Assembly (NCBI GenBank): GCA_944358495.1
Contig: CALVRF010000003.1
Location: forward strand, 1 to 31,872
DNA length: 31,872 nt
Reading direction: 5' to 3'
Source: an uncultured Bacilli bacterium
GTDB lineage: Bacteria > Bacillota_I > Bacilli_A > RF39 > UBA660
Shown one piece after another: positions 1 through 6,999 of the stretch; the first letter of the stretch is position 1, and every line of letters starts with the position of its first letter. A program made the position numbers and the translations under genes. The notes under the pieces were generated by a model. The model searched no databases and was not told the origin of the DNA. It worked only from the letters and a program-made list of their open reading frames with translations.

Positions 1-2
1 AT

Positions 3-698
3 TGGTTTAAAATAATAAATATAGCTGGTGAAAAACTAACTGATCAGGAATTAAGAAATTCACAATACACGGGTACTTGGTTACATGATGCAAAAAGGCA
101 TTTTAGTAAGACTTCTTGTCCTGCATATCAAATTGGTGAAAAGTATATGAACGGAACAACAATTAGGCAAGAATATTTAGAAACAGTGTTAAAGTGGATT
201 TCTTCAAGAGATAATAAGACAATTGAAGATTATATGTCAGAACATCAACATGATGAAGATGCTAACGAATTATGGATATATTATCAAGACGTTATTGATT
301 GGATAAAAAGGTTATTTCCTAATTATAGAAAAGAAATGAAAGGATTGGATTGGGGAATATTGTTTAATGAATATAAAAACCAAAAATTTAATTCTGATAA
401 GTTAGAAGAACAAGTAAAATTATTAATGCAAGATGATGATGTTACAAGTAAAAAAGGGATATATCTTTATTTAATTACTGGTAAAGAAAAATATTTAAAT
501 ATTCGTTCATTCACAGATAATCAAAAACGAGAAGCGTATGAAAGGCAAAAAGGCATTTGTAATAATTGCAAAAAACATTTCGAAATAGAAGAAATGGAAG
601 CTGATCATATAACTCCATGGCATGCTGGAGGTAAAACAACTTCCGATAATTGTCAAATGTTATGTCGAGAATGCAATAGAAGAAAATCTGGAATATAG
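3..698 (+). CDS. DUF262/HNH endonuclease-like protein, 5' partial
   Basis: The reading frame is open from the window edge, so the true start lies upstream; 231 residues are visible. The first residues (FKIINIAGEKLTDQELRN) match the C-terminal part of the DUF262 (GmrS-like) nucleotide-dependent domain. The end is an HNH nuclease: a CxxC pair at about residues 186/189, DHITPW with D201-H202, GGKT, and a second CxxC pair at 221/224, which would bind a structural zinc. DUF262 proteins with HNH ends belong to the GmrSD-type modification-dependent restriction family, so a role in phage defence is likely; the target is not visible. An internal ATG at 147 has no good ribosome site and would cut the conserved domain. 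The next gene starts 11 bases after the stop. Confidence 0.8.
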   Translation, partial: WFKIINIAGEKLTDQELRNSQYTGTWLHDAKRHFSKTSCPAYQIGEKYMNGTTIRQEYLETVLKWISSRDNKTIEDYMSEHQHDEDANELWIYYQDVIDWIKRLFPNYRKEMKGLDWGILFNEYKNQKFNSDKLEEQVKLLMQDDDVTSKKGIYLYLITGKEKYLNIRSFTDNQKREAYERQKGICNNCKKHFEIEEMEADHITPWHAGGKTTSDNCQMLCRECNRRKSGI

Positions 699-709
699 GA
701 AGTGGAATT

Positions 710-1546
710 TTGAAAATTAAATTTTATGATAAAATGTTGCTAATAAAAACAGGTTCATTTTTTATGCTGTTAGGTAGTGTTTTAAGTTTAACAACTTTGT
801 TTGATAACGAAATAATTAGTAAAAATAAATTAATTACATTGTTGATTTGGATAGGTCTTACTCTTGTTTATTATTGCTATTCTTTAATTAAAATGAATAA
901 TATTAAAAATATTTCATTATCTATACAGGGTTCCACTTTTGAAATAAAATCTGGAAATATATTTGAAAGTCCCGACTTAAAAGTTATAAATTTTAATGAA
1001 TATTTTGATACACAAGTGGATAATAAGGTGATTGCAAAAAATTCTCTAAATGGAAAATTTATTCTTGATATATTAAAAAATGACACAAAAGAAATTGATA
1101 TGGAAATCGAAAAACAATTGGCAGATAAAATAGTATCAAATAATAAAGATAGAAAATCAGGCAAGAAAAATAAATATAATTTAGGTGAAATTGTTGAATA
1201 CAAAGATTATTTATTAACATCTTTAACTAAATTTACTGATGACAATAGAGCAATATTGTCATTGAAAGATTATCTAAGTTTTCTAATGAATTTTTGGGAC
1301 AATTTAGATAAGATATATGCTAATAGATGTGTAACTATTACATTGTTTGGTAGTAGCTCTTTAACTAGATTTACTGATGCTTATGAAATAAATGACCAAG
1401 ATTTAATTGAAATTATTATTTGGACATTTAAAATAAGCAAAATAAAATTTAAATATCCAACAAAAATAACAATGATATTATCAAATGACTTAATAACCAA
1501 AATAAATTTATATAAGATAAAGGAGATGTATAAAAATGGCTTATAG
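710..1546 (+). CDS. thsA: Thoeris type II effector ThsA-like (two TM segments plus macro domain)
   Basis: The 278-residue protein has two membrane helices (about 9-31 and 41-61) followed by a cytoplasmic domain that I recognise as the ThsA macro domain: FNEYFDT around 95-101, SLNGKF 112-117, YNLGEI 156-161 and the loop FGSSSLTRF 213-221, ending in a beta-alpha segment with KINLYKIKEMY. In type II Thoeris the TIR partner makes a histidine-ADP-ribose signal that binds the macro domain and switches on the membrane part, stopping phage growth by harming the cell. The start is TTG at 710 with AGGAAG seven bases upstream. The 3' end overlaps the next gene by 11 bases, which suggests translational coupling. 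The macro loop is FGSSS rather than the more usual glycine-rich form. The family call comes from motif order, not a search. Confidence 0.72.
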   Translation: MKIKFYDKMLLIKTGSFFMLLGSVLSLTTLFDNEIISKNKLITLLIWIGLTLVYYCYSLIKMNNIKNISLSIQGSTFEIKSGNIFESPDLKVINFNEYFDTQVDNKVIAKNSLNGKFILDILKNDTKEIDMEIEKQLADKIVSNNKDRKSGKKNKYNLGEIVEYKDYLLTSLTKFTDDNRAILSLKDYLSFLMNFWDNLDKIYANRCVTITLFGSSSLTRFTDAYEINDQDLIEIIIWTFKISKIKFKYPTKITMILSNDLITKINLYKIKEMYKNGL

Positions 1547-2057
1547 AAATAAAACTTATGTATGTTTTGATGGAGACAACGATATAAGATATTACAATTT
1601 AATGAAAGCATGGAAGCAAAACGATAATTCAGATTTTAATTTCTACGATGCTCATGATTTAAATACTGCATATGATTCTAGTAAGGAAGAATCGATTAAA
1701 AAGCAGTTAAGAGAAAGATTATTAAATACAAAGATGTTTGTAATTTTATTAGGCGAACATACTAAGTATTTAACAAAATTTGTAAAATGGGAAATGGAAC
1801 AAGCAATATCACTAGGATTGCCTATAATAGTCGTAAATTTAAATAAAAGTAAAACAGTAGATAATGAGAGATACCCTAAAAGTACACTAGGAAACTATTT
1901 AACTATAAATATTCCTTTTAATTCAAAAATTATGCAATATGCTTTAGAAAATTGGGAATCACAATTTAATATTCATAAAAAAAATAAAGATACAGGTGCT
2001 TATTTTTATAAAGACGAAGTTTATCAAAAATTAGGAATTATTGAAGTAAGTATGTAA
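1536..2057 (+). CDS. thsB: Thoeris ThsB-like TIR-domain protein (DUF1863/MTH538 type)
   Basis: This 173-residue protein is a single TIR-like domain of the ThsB/MTH538 family. It shows beta strand A (KTYVCFDGDNDIRYY, 6-20), an FYDAHD segment at 36-41, a hydrophobic strand TKMFVILLGEHT (65-76), the helix VKWEMEQA (83-90) carrying the likely catalytic glutamate (E86 or E88), and LPIIVVNLN (95-103). In Thoeris, ThsB senses infection and converts NAD+ into a signal nucleotide. It starts inside the end of the ThsA-like gene with GGAGATG just upstream, so the two are one transcript. Loss of the conserved glutamate would argue against enzymatic activity, but it is present. No gene for a SIR2-type effector is near, which fits type II rather than type I. 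Confidence 0.78.
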   Translation: MAYRNKTYVCFDGDNDIRYYNLMKAWKQNDNSDFNFYDAHDLNTAYDSSKEESIKKQLRERLLNTKMFVILLGEHTKYLTKFVKWEMEQAISLGLPIIVVNLNKSKTVDNERYPKSTLGNYLTINIPFNSKIMQYALENWESQFNIHKKNKDTGAYFYKDEVYQKLGIIEVSM

Positions 2058-2116
2058 ATTTATTATCAAAATTTAATTAATAATTATAAAAATCTATTCC
2101 ATAAATATTAAAATCA

Positions 2117-2237
2117 TGGTATATTATTAATAGCAACGGAAGATTATATGTACTTTTTCGTTATTGGAAATGAGTTGTAGATATCTACGACACTTGCTCC
2201 ATTTGAAATTAAGCTCTTGATTTTTGAGAGCTTTTTA
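2117..2237 (+). ncRNA. Possible small structured RNA downstream of thsB
   Basis: An extended -10 (TG-n-TATATT, 2117-2125) with a weak -35 (TTCCAT, 2097-2102, 17-base spacing) precedes about 100 bases that code for no protein. Around 2170-2205 an outer stem (AAATG with CATTT) encloses a perfect 7-bp hairpin with an ATAT loop, centred on the palindrome GTAGATATCTAC (2177-2188). The stretch ends in a terminator-like hairpin with a T run (2211-2237). I know no RNA family that it matches. It could also be just the thsB 3' UTR. Confidence 0.28.
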
Positions 2238-2736
2238 TATTAGCTTCTTCTAACTTTAGTAAAGCTATTTTTTTATCGATGCCACCGGCATATCCTGTTA
2301 AACTGCCATTGAAACCGACAACACGATGGCAGGGAATAATAATGGAAATAGGATTATGACCGACGGCACCGCCAACAGCTTGGGCGGACATGGATTTTTT
2401 ACCTTGCTTTTGAGCTATTTTTTTGGCAATATCTCCATATGTGATAGTTTTTCCATAAGGAATGCTACAAAGAATTTTCCATACTTCTTGCTGGAAAGGG
2501 GAGCCGTTAGGTTTTAATTTAAGGTCATTTGGAGAAACTTGGATGCCTTTAAAATATTTATCTAGCCACTTTTTGGTTTCATGAAAAATTTTTAAATCAT
2601 CATTTTTTATTAACTCATCAGTGATTTTATATAAGTAATATTTTTGATTTTTAAACCATAAACCGATTAAATTCTCACCATCACTCGCTAATAAAATGTC
2701 GCCTAATTTAGATGAATAATTGGTTATATAAATCAT
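2209..2736 (-). CDS. ogt: Methylated-DNA--protein-cysteine methyltransferase
   Basis: This 175-residue protein repairs O6-alkylguanine by moving the alkyl group onto its own cysteine. The active site IIPCHRVVG is present with the acceptor Cys at 136, preceded by the helix-turn-helix DNA-binding segment (PFQQEVWKIL, 80-89; IPYGKTITYGDIA, 92-104) and the NPISIIIPCHR asparagine hinge at 128. The N-terminal 70 residues are the poorly conserved ribonuclease-like subdomain. The start ATG overlaps the stop of the upstream DUF3592-like gene (ATGA), so the two are cotranscribed. The last codons overlap a terminator for the opposite strand. Confidence 0.93.
   Translation of the reverse strand: MIYITNYSSKLGDILLASDGENLIGLWFKNQKYYLYKITDELIKNDDLKIFHETKKWLDKYFKGIQVSPNDLKLKPNGSPFQQEVWKILCSIPYGKTITYGDIAKKIAQKQGKKSMSAQAVGGAVGHNPISIIIPCHRVVGFNGSLTGYAGGIDKKIALLKLEEANIKSSQKSRA
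2211..2237 (+). terminator. Terminator for the Thoeris transcript, inside the ogt 3' end
   Basis: The arms AAGCTCT (2211-2217) and AGAGCTT (2227-2233) pair perfectly with a nine-base loop and run into a TTTTT tract. The hairpin lies in the last codons of the convergent ogt gene. Confidence 0.6.
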
Positions 2737-3056
2737 TTTTTCATTTCCTCTTTAGTATTTTCTATGCTGGCATCGCTAGGGAAGCTCGGGTTATATTTAA
2801 TTTTGATAGTATCACCATTTTTAAGATTTCTATTTTTAAGAGTTTCTTTTATTTCATATTTTTCTTTATCTACTTCATAGGAAATGGTGATTATTTTATT
2901 TTTGACTTTAGTAACAGTTCCATTGGTATGGGCAGTATAAGTCTCTTTTTTTTGAGTGTTAATTATTTTATTTAGTTTTGATATAGTGACTGCTAGAATG
3001 ATAGGGGATATTATGCAGGCAATAACTATAGTTACTATCATAATTTCTATGCTCAT
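2733..3056 (-). CDS. Small membrane protein, DUF3592-like
   Basis: A 107-residue protein with one N-terminal membrane helix (about 4-24) and a following beta-rich domain. The pattern is TNGTVTKV at about 44-51, then ISYEVDKEKYEIKETL, then GDTIKIKYNPSFPSDASI near the end, which resembles the DUF3592 fold in which a YxP/YNPxxP motif closes the domain. No function is known for this family. It is the first gene of a two-gene operon with ogt. A TATAAT sits on the minus strand at 3081-3086 and overlaps the palindrome ATAACATGTTAT (3084-3095), which may be an operator. A GGAGAG ribosome site precedes the ATG. Confidence 0.6.
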   Translation of the reverse strand: MSIEIMIVTIVIACIISPIILAVTISKLNKIINTQKKETYTAHTNGTVTKVKNKIITISYEVDKEKYEIKETLKNRNLKNGDTIKIKYNPSFPSDASIENTKEEMKK

Positions 3057-3080
3057 AGTTTTCTCTCCTTTATTAGGTCT

Positions 3081-3095
3081 ATTATAACATGTTAT
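3081..3095 (-). promoter_or_regulatory. -10 element overlapped by a 12-bp palindrome
   Basis: On the minus strand TATAAT (3081-3086) overlaps ATAACATGTTAT (3084-3095), a perfect palindrome. No clear -35 is visible. It probably drives the DUF3592-like gene and ogt; regulator unknown. Confidence 0.4.
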
Positions 3096-3118
3096 GAAAA
3101 AATAAGCTATTTTTAGTA

Positions 3119-3145
3119 AGAAAAAACTTCCAAAATAAGGAAGTT
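3119..3145 (-). terminator. Rho-independent terminator of the GntR-ABC operon
   Basis: Read on the minus strand, AACTTCC and GGAAGTT (3125-3131 with 3139-3145) form a 7-bp stem with a 7-base loop, followed by a T-rich run. It overlaps the permease stop codon. Confidence 0.75.
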
Positions 3146-3824
3146 AATAATCTTTATGTTTAAATATTTTTAAAGAAAGCTTAAAAGATATGTAATACAT
3201 GATAATCATGGCTAAAATTAAGGTAATGATGCCAAATTTATTCATAAAGTTTTCAATATCTTCTAGGTTAATATTAAAGTTAGAGTTCATAACTAGGTAA
3301 CTAATACCTAAGATTAAGACAACTAAAACAAAAATTAAGACAAACATTTGAATACGGCCTTTTTCGGCCCCCCATTTATAAATGCTTGGTATTTGAATGG
3401 ATTGAATTAAAGAAATGCCAAACATAGCCCCGATGGTGGTAGTGAGTAAATTGTTGTAATCTAAGGTTATTAGAGAGTCCGGTCTAATAATGTTTAAAAT
3501 GTTTACTAAAAAGATGGTAAATAAGAATCCAAGTAAGGCGCCAATAATAGTAGAAGAAATAGCTAAAATAAATTTAGATAAAACGATGTCTTGACGAGTT
3601 ACTGGTAAAGATAAAATGTATTTGTCTGCTTGGGACGTTTCATCATAGTTAAAGGTGGATAGGGCAATCATGCCAGTAATCGCACAAACGATAATAGGAA
3701 CAAAGGTGATGGTACCAGTACTACCGATAGCGATAGCGCAAAAGATAATTAAAATAAGTAAAGATGTTTTATAACTGCTTAAATTTAATAAGTCCTTTTT
3801 GATTAATCCCCAAATATTATTCAT
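3144..3824 (-). CDS. ABC-2 type transporter permease
   Basis: This 226-residue protein has about six hydrophobic membrane segments: near 20-38, 43-56, 79-110, 127-142, 158-178 and 198-217. It has no nucleotide-binding motif, so it is the membrane half of the transporter whose ATPase is encoded just upstream; the two genes overlap by one base (TAATG). The segment DETSQADKYILSLPVTR between helices 2 and 3 is typical of ABC-2 permeases of the bacitracin/lantibiotic exporter type. The substrate cannot be told from sequence. Families with a YtrA-like GntR regulator often respond to cell-wall-active peptides, so export or detoxification of such compounds is an inference. Confidence 0.8.
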   Translation of the reverse strand: MNNIWGLIKKDLLNLSSYKTSLLILIIFCAIAIGSTGTITFVPIIVCAITGMIALSTFNYDETSQADKYILSLPVTRQDIVLSKFILAISSTIIGALLGFLFTIFLVNILNIIRPDSLITLDYNNLLTTTIGAMFGISLIQSIQIPSIYKWGAEKGRIQMFVLIFVLVVLILGISYLVMNSNFNINLEDIENFMNKFGIITLILAMIIMYYISFKLSLKIFKHKDY

Positions 3825-4681
3825 TATTTTTCCCCCTTTACATATAGAAGCATAATTTCATCAATCGATGGTTTATCGATAGTCTTAATTGCATATTTTT
3901 TCGTAAATAAGTTTTTATCTTTAATTAAAATCTCATAATGATATTTACCTTTAAGATAAGTAATATAATCATCTTTTTTTAGTTTCTTAAATTCTTGCTC
4001 AGTACATTTGACAATTCCATAATTTTCTAATAAATCGGTCGTTGGTAAACTTAAAATGATTTGACCATTATTGATAAAGATGGTGTAGTCAGAGATGTGT
4101 TCTAAATCACTAGTGATATGTGAAGAAATAAGTATAGAACGTTCTTCATCTTCGGCGATATATTGCCTGAAAAGGTCAAGAATTTCTTTTCTAATGATGG
4201 GGTCAAGACCGCTAGTTGGTTCATCTAAAATTAATACTTTAGGATTATGAGAGATAGCAGTGATGATTTTTAATTTCATTTTCATACCGCTAGAAAAATT
4301 TTTAATTAGTTTATTAGAGGGAAGTTTAAAATCCTTTACATAATTAAAGTATTTATTCGAATTCCAACTTGGGTAAAGGTTTTTCATAATGGTATTTATA
4401 CCTTTTGGTGTTAAATAATCGGATAAAAAGCTATCATCTAAGACAATGCCTAAATCTTGTTTGATGTTTTTTTCACCTTCTTTAATGTCTTTATTAAATA
4501 TTTTGATTTGACCATTATAGTTTATAATATTTAATAAAGCTTTAATAGTGGTGGTTTTGCCGGCGCCGTTTTCACCAATTAAACCAACGATAGACCCTTT
4601 AGGAACATTAAAACTAATGTCTTTTAATTGAAAGCCTGGATATTCTTTACTGACATTTTTTAATTCGATATTGTTTTCCAT
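3824..4681 (-). CDS. ABC transporter ATP-binding protein
   Basis: The 285-residue protein contains a complete ATPase domain: Walker A GENGAGKT (36-43), a signature loop in the form FSSGM (129-133), Walker B VLILDEP (149-155) with the D-loop SGLD, and the switch histidine in ISSHI. The signature differs from the canonical LSGGQ, as is common in ABC-2 exporters. The last 70 residues form a small accessory domain. Both neighbours overlap it by one base, giving the order GntR regulator, ATPase, permease, one transcription unit. It would supply energy to the permease encoded downstream. Confidence 0.9.
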   Translation of the reverse strand: MENNIELKNVSKEYPGFQLKDISFNVPKGSIVGLIGENGAGKTTTIKALLNIINYNGQIKIFNKDIKEGEKNIKQDLGIVLDDSFLSDYLTPKGINTIMKNLYPSWNSNKYFNYVKDFKLPSNKLIKNFSSGMKMKLKIITAISHNPKVLILDEPTSGLDPIIRKEILDLFRQYIAEDEERSILISSHITSDLEHISDYTIFINNGQIILSLPTTDLLENYGIVKCTEQEFKKLKKDDYITYLKGKYHYEILIKDKNLFTKKYAIKTIDKPSIDEIMLLYVKGEK

Positions 4682-5058
4682 TATTTTTCCTCCTCAAAAA
4701 TGATTTTAAATATTTCTTTTATTTCCGTTTCAGTAATACCGGATATTTTAGAAATCTTATATATTTGCTCGATATGCTTTTCAATTTCTTTCAGTTTTTC
4801 TTCTTTAATTAGCTCCATATTTTTGGGAGCTACAAAGCTACCTTTACCTTGAATGGTTTTAATAAATCCTTCTTTTTCTAAATTGTCATAAGCCCGTTTT
4901 ACGGTTAAAAAGCTAATGTTAAGGTCACTAGCTAATGAACGGACTGATGGAAGTAAATCTTGTTCATTTAGTTCGTTGTTAAAAATAGCTGTTTTGATTT
5001 CGTTTTCAATTTGTTTGAAAAGTGGTAGGTCACTACGATTACTAATAATAATGTTCAA
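4681..5058 (-). CDS. GntR-family transcriptional regulator (YtrA type)
   Basis: A 125-residue regulator with an N-terminal winged helix-turn-helix: LPLFKQIENEI (11-21), LLPSVRSLASDLNISFLTVKRAY (about 36-58) and the wing GFIKTIQGKGSFVA. Only about 50 residues follow, a short helical tail predicted to dimerise, which is the mark of the YtrA subfamily; the large ligand domain of FadR or HutC types is absent. It leads the operon it is expected to control. A perfect 11-bp inverted repeat lies over the -10 of its own promoter (5071-5099), so autorepression is likely. The inducer is unknown. Confidence 0.88.
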   Translation of the reverse strand: MNIIISNRSDLPLFKQIENEIKTAIFNNELNEQDLLPSVRSLASDLNISFLTVKRAYDNLEKEGFIKTIQGKGSFVAPKNMELIKEEKLKEIEKHIEQIYKISKISGITETEIKEIFKIIFEEEK

Positions 5059-5070
5059 AAATATCCCTCC

Positions 5071-5113
5071 TAACTGTTATACATATAATATAACAGTTAT
5101 AACATTTTGTCAA
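5071..5113 (-). promoter_or_regulatory. Promoter and palindromic operator of the GntR-ABC operon
   Basis: On the minus strand TTGACA (5108-5113) and TATTAT (5085-5090) are 17 bases apart. The arms TAACTGTTATA (5071-5081) and TATAACAGTTA (5089-5099) form a perfect 11-bp inverted repeat with a 7-base spacer that covers the -10. A bound GntR dimer would block polymerase. Confidence 0.78.
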
Positions 5114-5142
5114 TAAAAAAACAAATTTTTTTGAAATTTGTT
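5114..5142 (-). terminator. Terminator after the CaCA exchanger gene
   Basis: The arms AACAAATTT (5120-5128) and AAATTTGTT (5134-5142) pair perfectly across a 5-base loop; on the minus strand a T run follows. It ends just before the GntR promoter. Confidence 0.75.
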
Positions 5143-6067
5143 AAGTGGTAAATAGATAAATGTAATACAAAATAAAGACGAGAAGCATAATAATACCTTC
5201 AAATTTACTAATAGTTCTTTCGCTTTTGCCACAAACGAAGAAAAGCGTGGCAGCAGTAATCAGGAAGAATAAGTCGATATAATTAAAAGCATAGGTGGTT
5301 ACTGGTCCAAATAAAGCGGTTGGCAAGCCTAAAACAATACAAATATTAAAGATGTTGGTACCGATAATATTACCGACAGTAATATCAAATTCACCCTTTT
5401 TAGCGGATGACACGGTAATCATTAATTCTGGAAGTGATGTTCCAATGACGATGACAGTCATTGTAATAATTTTGGCCGAGATGTTAAAATATTCAGCAAC
5501 CGTACTAGTGGAATTTACGACGATGTCACTGGCAATAGTAATAAGGATGATAGAAATAATTGTTAAGAAAATGGCCATTGGTTTTGTATATTCAGGTTTT
5601 TCAGTTTCGGTTTTTTTAAATTGTTTGATTAATTTATATAAATATAAACATAAGATGATGAAAAACATGATTAAAATTAAGGCATCTAGTTTAGTTAAAG
5701 TATTATCTAAGAAAAGAAGGGTAAAGGTGATGGTGGTAATTAGTAATAGGGGAAGTTCTCTTTTAACGGTTGTGTTTTTGATTCTTACTGGTTTAACTAT
5801 GCTGGCAATACCGATAATTAGAAGAATATTGATAATGCAACTACCAACCACATTGGAAATTGTGATATCATAGTCGGCATCTAAAATACTGTTAAAGGAA
5901 ATGGCTAGTTCGGGTGTACATGTACAAAAGGCGGCAATGGTTAAGCCGATGACCATTTTGGGAATTTTAAAACTATTAGCTAAAGAAGACGCAGCATTGA
6001 CAAAAATGTCAGAAAAAATAACTAAGAGAGCTAGTCCCACTAATAAAATAAAAATTGTTATTACCAT
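5141..6067 (-). CDS. CaCA-family sodium/calcium (cation) exchanger
   Basis: A 308-residue integral membrane protein with about ten helices arranged as two inverted halves. The two alpha repeats are visible: one around 37-85 (IGLTIAAFCTCTPELA, then ISNVVGS) and one around 199-240 (VIVIGTSLPELMITVSSA, then VGNIIGTNIF). The glutamates in both PEL motifs, which bind the cation, are kept. The first repeat reads AAFCTCTPEL where the family usually has a GTS-PE form, so the glycine and serine are replaced. The relatives (YrbG type) exchange Ca2+ or another cation for Na+ or H+. It is a single gene with its own terminator; a TATAAT lies upstream at 6106-6111 on the minus strand. Confidence 0.88.
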   Translation of the reverse strand: MVITIFILLVGLALLVIFSDIFVNAASSLANSFKIPKMVIGLTIAAFCTCTPELAISFNSILDADYDITISNVVGSCIINILLIIGIASIVKPVRIKNTTVKRELPLLLITTITFTLLFLDNTLTKLDALILIMFFIILCLYLYKLIKQFKKTETEKPEYTKPMAIFLTIISIILITIASDIVVNSTSTVAEYFNISAKIITMTVIVIGTSLPELMITVSSAKKGEFDITVGNIIGTNIFNICIVLGLPTALFGPVTTYAFNYIDLFFLITAATLFFVCGKSERTISKFEGIIMLLVFILYYIYLFTT

Positions 6068-6149
6068 TTTATCACCTGCCTTTATTATGGTTTATATTAT
6101 CATTATTATATCATAGCATTTAGAGAAATCTTGGTTTAAAAGTATTTGC

Positions 6150-6177
6150 TTGACATTTATTTAGACAGTTCTAAAAT
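6150..6177 (+). promoter_or_regulatory. Promoter of spoVS
   Basis: TTGACA (6150-6155) and TAAAAT (6172-6177) are 16 bases apart, a good vegetative-type promoter. A second -10 (TATAAT, 6194-6199) follows without a clear -35. An AGGAATT at 6177-6183 recalls a sigmaH -35, but no matching -10 is at the right distance. Confidence 0.6.
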
Positions 6178-6229
6178 AGGAATTGATACATATAATTTAC
6201 TGTAGAAAAAAATAAAGGAGGAAATATAT

Positions 6230-6490
6230 ATGGAAACATTAAAAGTCAGGGCGAAATCTAACCCTAATTCAGTAGCAGGCGCACTTGCGAATGTTTTTAG
6301 AGAAAAGGGAACTGTAGAAATTCAAGCAATAGGCGCTGGAGCACTTAATCAGGCGATTAAAGCGGTGGCGATTGCTCGGGGATTTGTAGCTCCATCGGGA
6401 AAAAACTTAATTTGTATTCCGGCTTTTACAGATATTGTTATCGATGGGGAAGAGCGAACGGCAATAAAGCTAATTATTGAATCACGTTAA
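6230..6490 (+). CDS. spoVS: Stage V sporulation protein S
   Basis: The 86-residue protein is a full-length, highly conserved SpoVS: METLKVRAKSNPNSVAGALA at the start and GAGALNQAIKAVAIARGFVAPSG in the middle, typical of the Alba-like fold of this family. In Bacillus it is needed for normal spore coat and septum progress; SpoVS is also found outside sporulators, so alone it does not prove sporulation. An AAGGAGG ribosome site precedes the ATG. It is a one-gene unit with its own promoter and terminator. Confidence 0.95.
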   Translation: METLKVRAKSNPNSVAGALANVFREKGTVEIQAIGAGALNQAIKAVAIARGFVAPSGKNLICIPAFTDIVIDGEERTAIKLIIESR

Positions 6491-6511
6491 CAAGGATGTT
6501 CCTTGTTTTTT
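6489..6511 (+). terminator. Terminator of spoVS
   Basis: AACAAGGA (6489-6496) pairs with TCCTTGTT (6500-6507) across a TGT loop and leads into a T run ending at 6511. The -35 of the next promoter lies in the same bases. Confidence 0.85.
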
Positions 6512-6531
6512 AGTGGCTTTTGCGTTATAAT
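6503..6531 (+). promoter_or_regulatory. Promoter of sufU
   Basis: TTGTTT (6503-6508) and TATAAT (6526-6531) are 17 bases apart. The -35 is shared with the 3' arm and T run of the spoVS terminator. Confidence 0.55.
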
Positions 6532-6554
6532 TTTAAGTAGTTAGGAGAGATTCT

Positions 6555-6980
6555 ATGGATGATAATTTAAAAAGGAGTATTATTTTAGAGCATTATCAAA
6601 ATCCGAAAAATCGTGGACTTTTGAATGATGATAGTTACATGAAAATAAATATGAATAATGAAAGCTGTATAGATGAAGTTAATTTGGAGGTTAAAGTTGA
6701 GGACGGTATTATTAAAGACATTCGTTTTGATGGTGAGGCTTGTGCAATGTGCATTAGTTCATCATCCATTATGATATCCACCTTAATCGGTAAGACGATA
6801 GAAGTGGCTGAAGAAATTTTACATAATTTTTTTAATATGCTTGATGAAAAAGAATATAATGCCGAAGTATTAGAGGAAGCTAATGTTTATAGTGACACTT
6901 ATAAACAGCCAAACCGGAAAAAATGTGTTTTACTTCCGTGGTGGGGTATAGAAGCAATATTAAATAAATTAGAGCAGTAA
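6555..6980 (+). CDS. sufU: SufU-like Fe-S cluster assembly protein
   Basis: A 141-residue IscU/SufU-type protein that receives sulfur from a cysteine desulfurase and passes it to the SufB scaffold. It starts with the family pattern IILEHYQNPKNRG. The three ligand cysteines are present at C38 (NESCIDEV), C63 (GEACAMC) and C124 (RKKCVLLPW), with the key aspartate at D40. The first motif is CID where the family usually has CGD, and an extra cysteine (C66) sits next to the second ligand. Its partner sufS is not in the window. It shares a + strand run with an unknown gene and sufB. Confidence 0.88.
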   Translation: MDDNLKRSIILEHYQNPKNRGLLNDDSYMKINMNNESCIDEVNLEVKVEDGIIKDIRFDGEACAMCISSSSIMISTLIGKTIEVAEEILHNFFNMLDEKEYNAEVLEEANVYSDTYKQPNRKKCVLLPWWGIEAILNKLEQ

Positions 6981-6999
6981 AAATAATTATGGGGAGTTT

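Noticed and set aside
147..698. Reading the first gene as starting at ATG 147
   Set aside because: The frame is open back to base 3 and those residues continue the DUF262 pattern, so it is a 5' partial gene.
877..1611. Open frames on the minus strand across the Thoeris genes
   Set aside because: They are shadows of AT-rich coding sequence and lack ribosome sites and family motifs.
2326..2975. Plus-strand open frames over ogt and the DUF3592-like gene
   Set aside because: Opposite-strand shadows of well-supported genes.
5295..6116. Plus-strand open frames over the CaCA exchanger
   Set aside because: They mirror its hydrophobic repeats and have no own promoter or ribosome site.
6177..6199. 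A sigmaH promoter for spoVS
   Set aside because: AGGAATT resembles the -35 but no GAAT-type -10 is at 11-12 bases; a vegetative promoter fits better.
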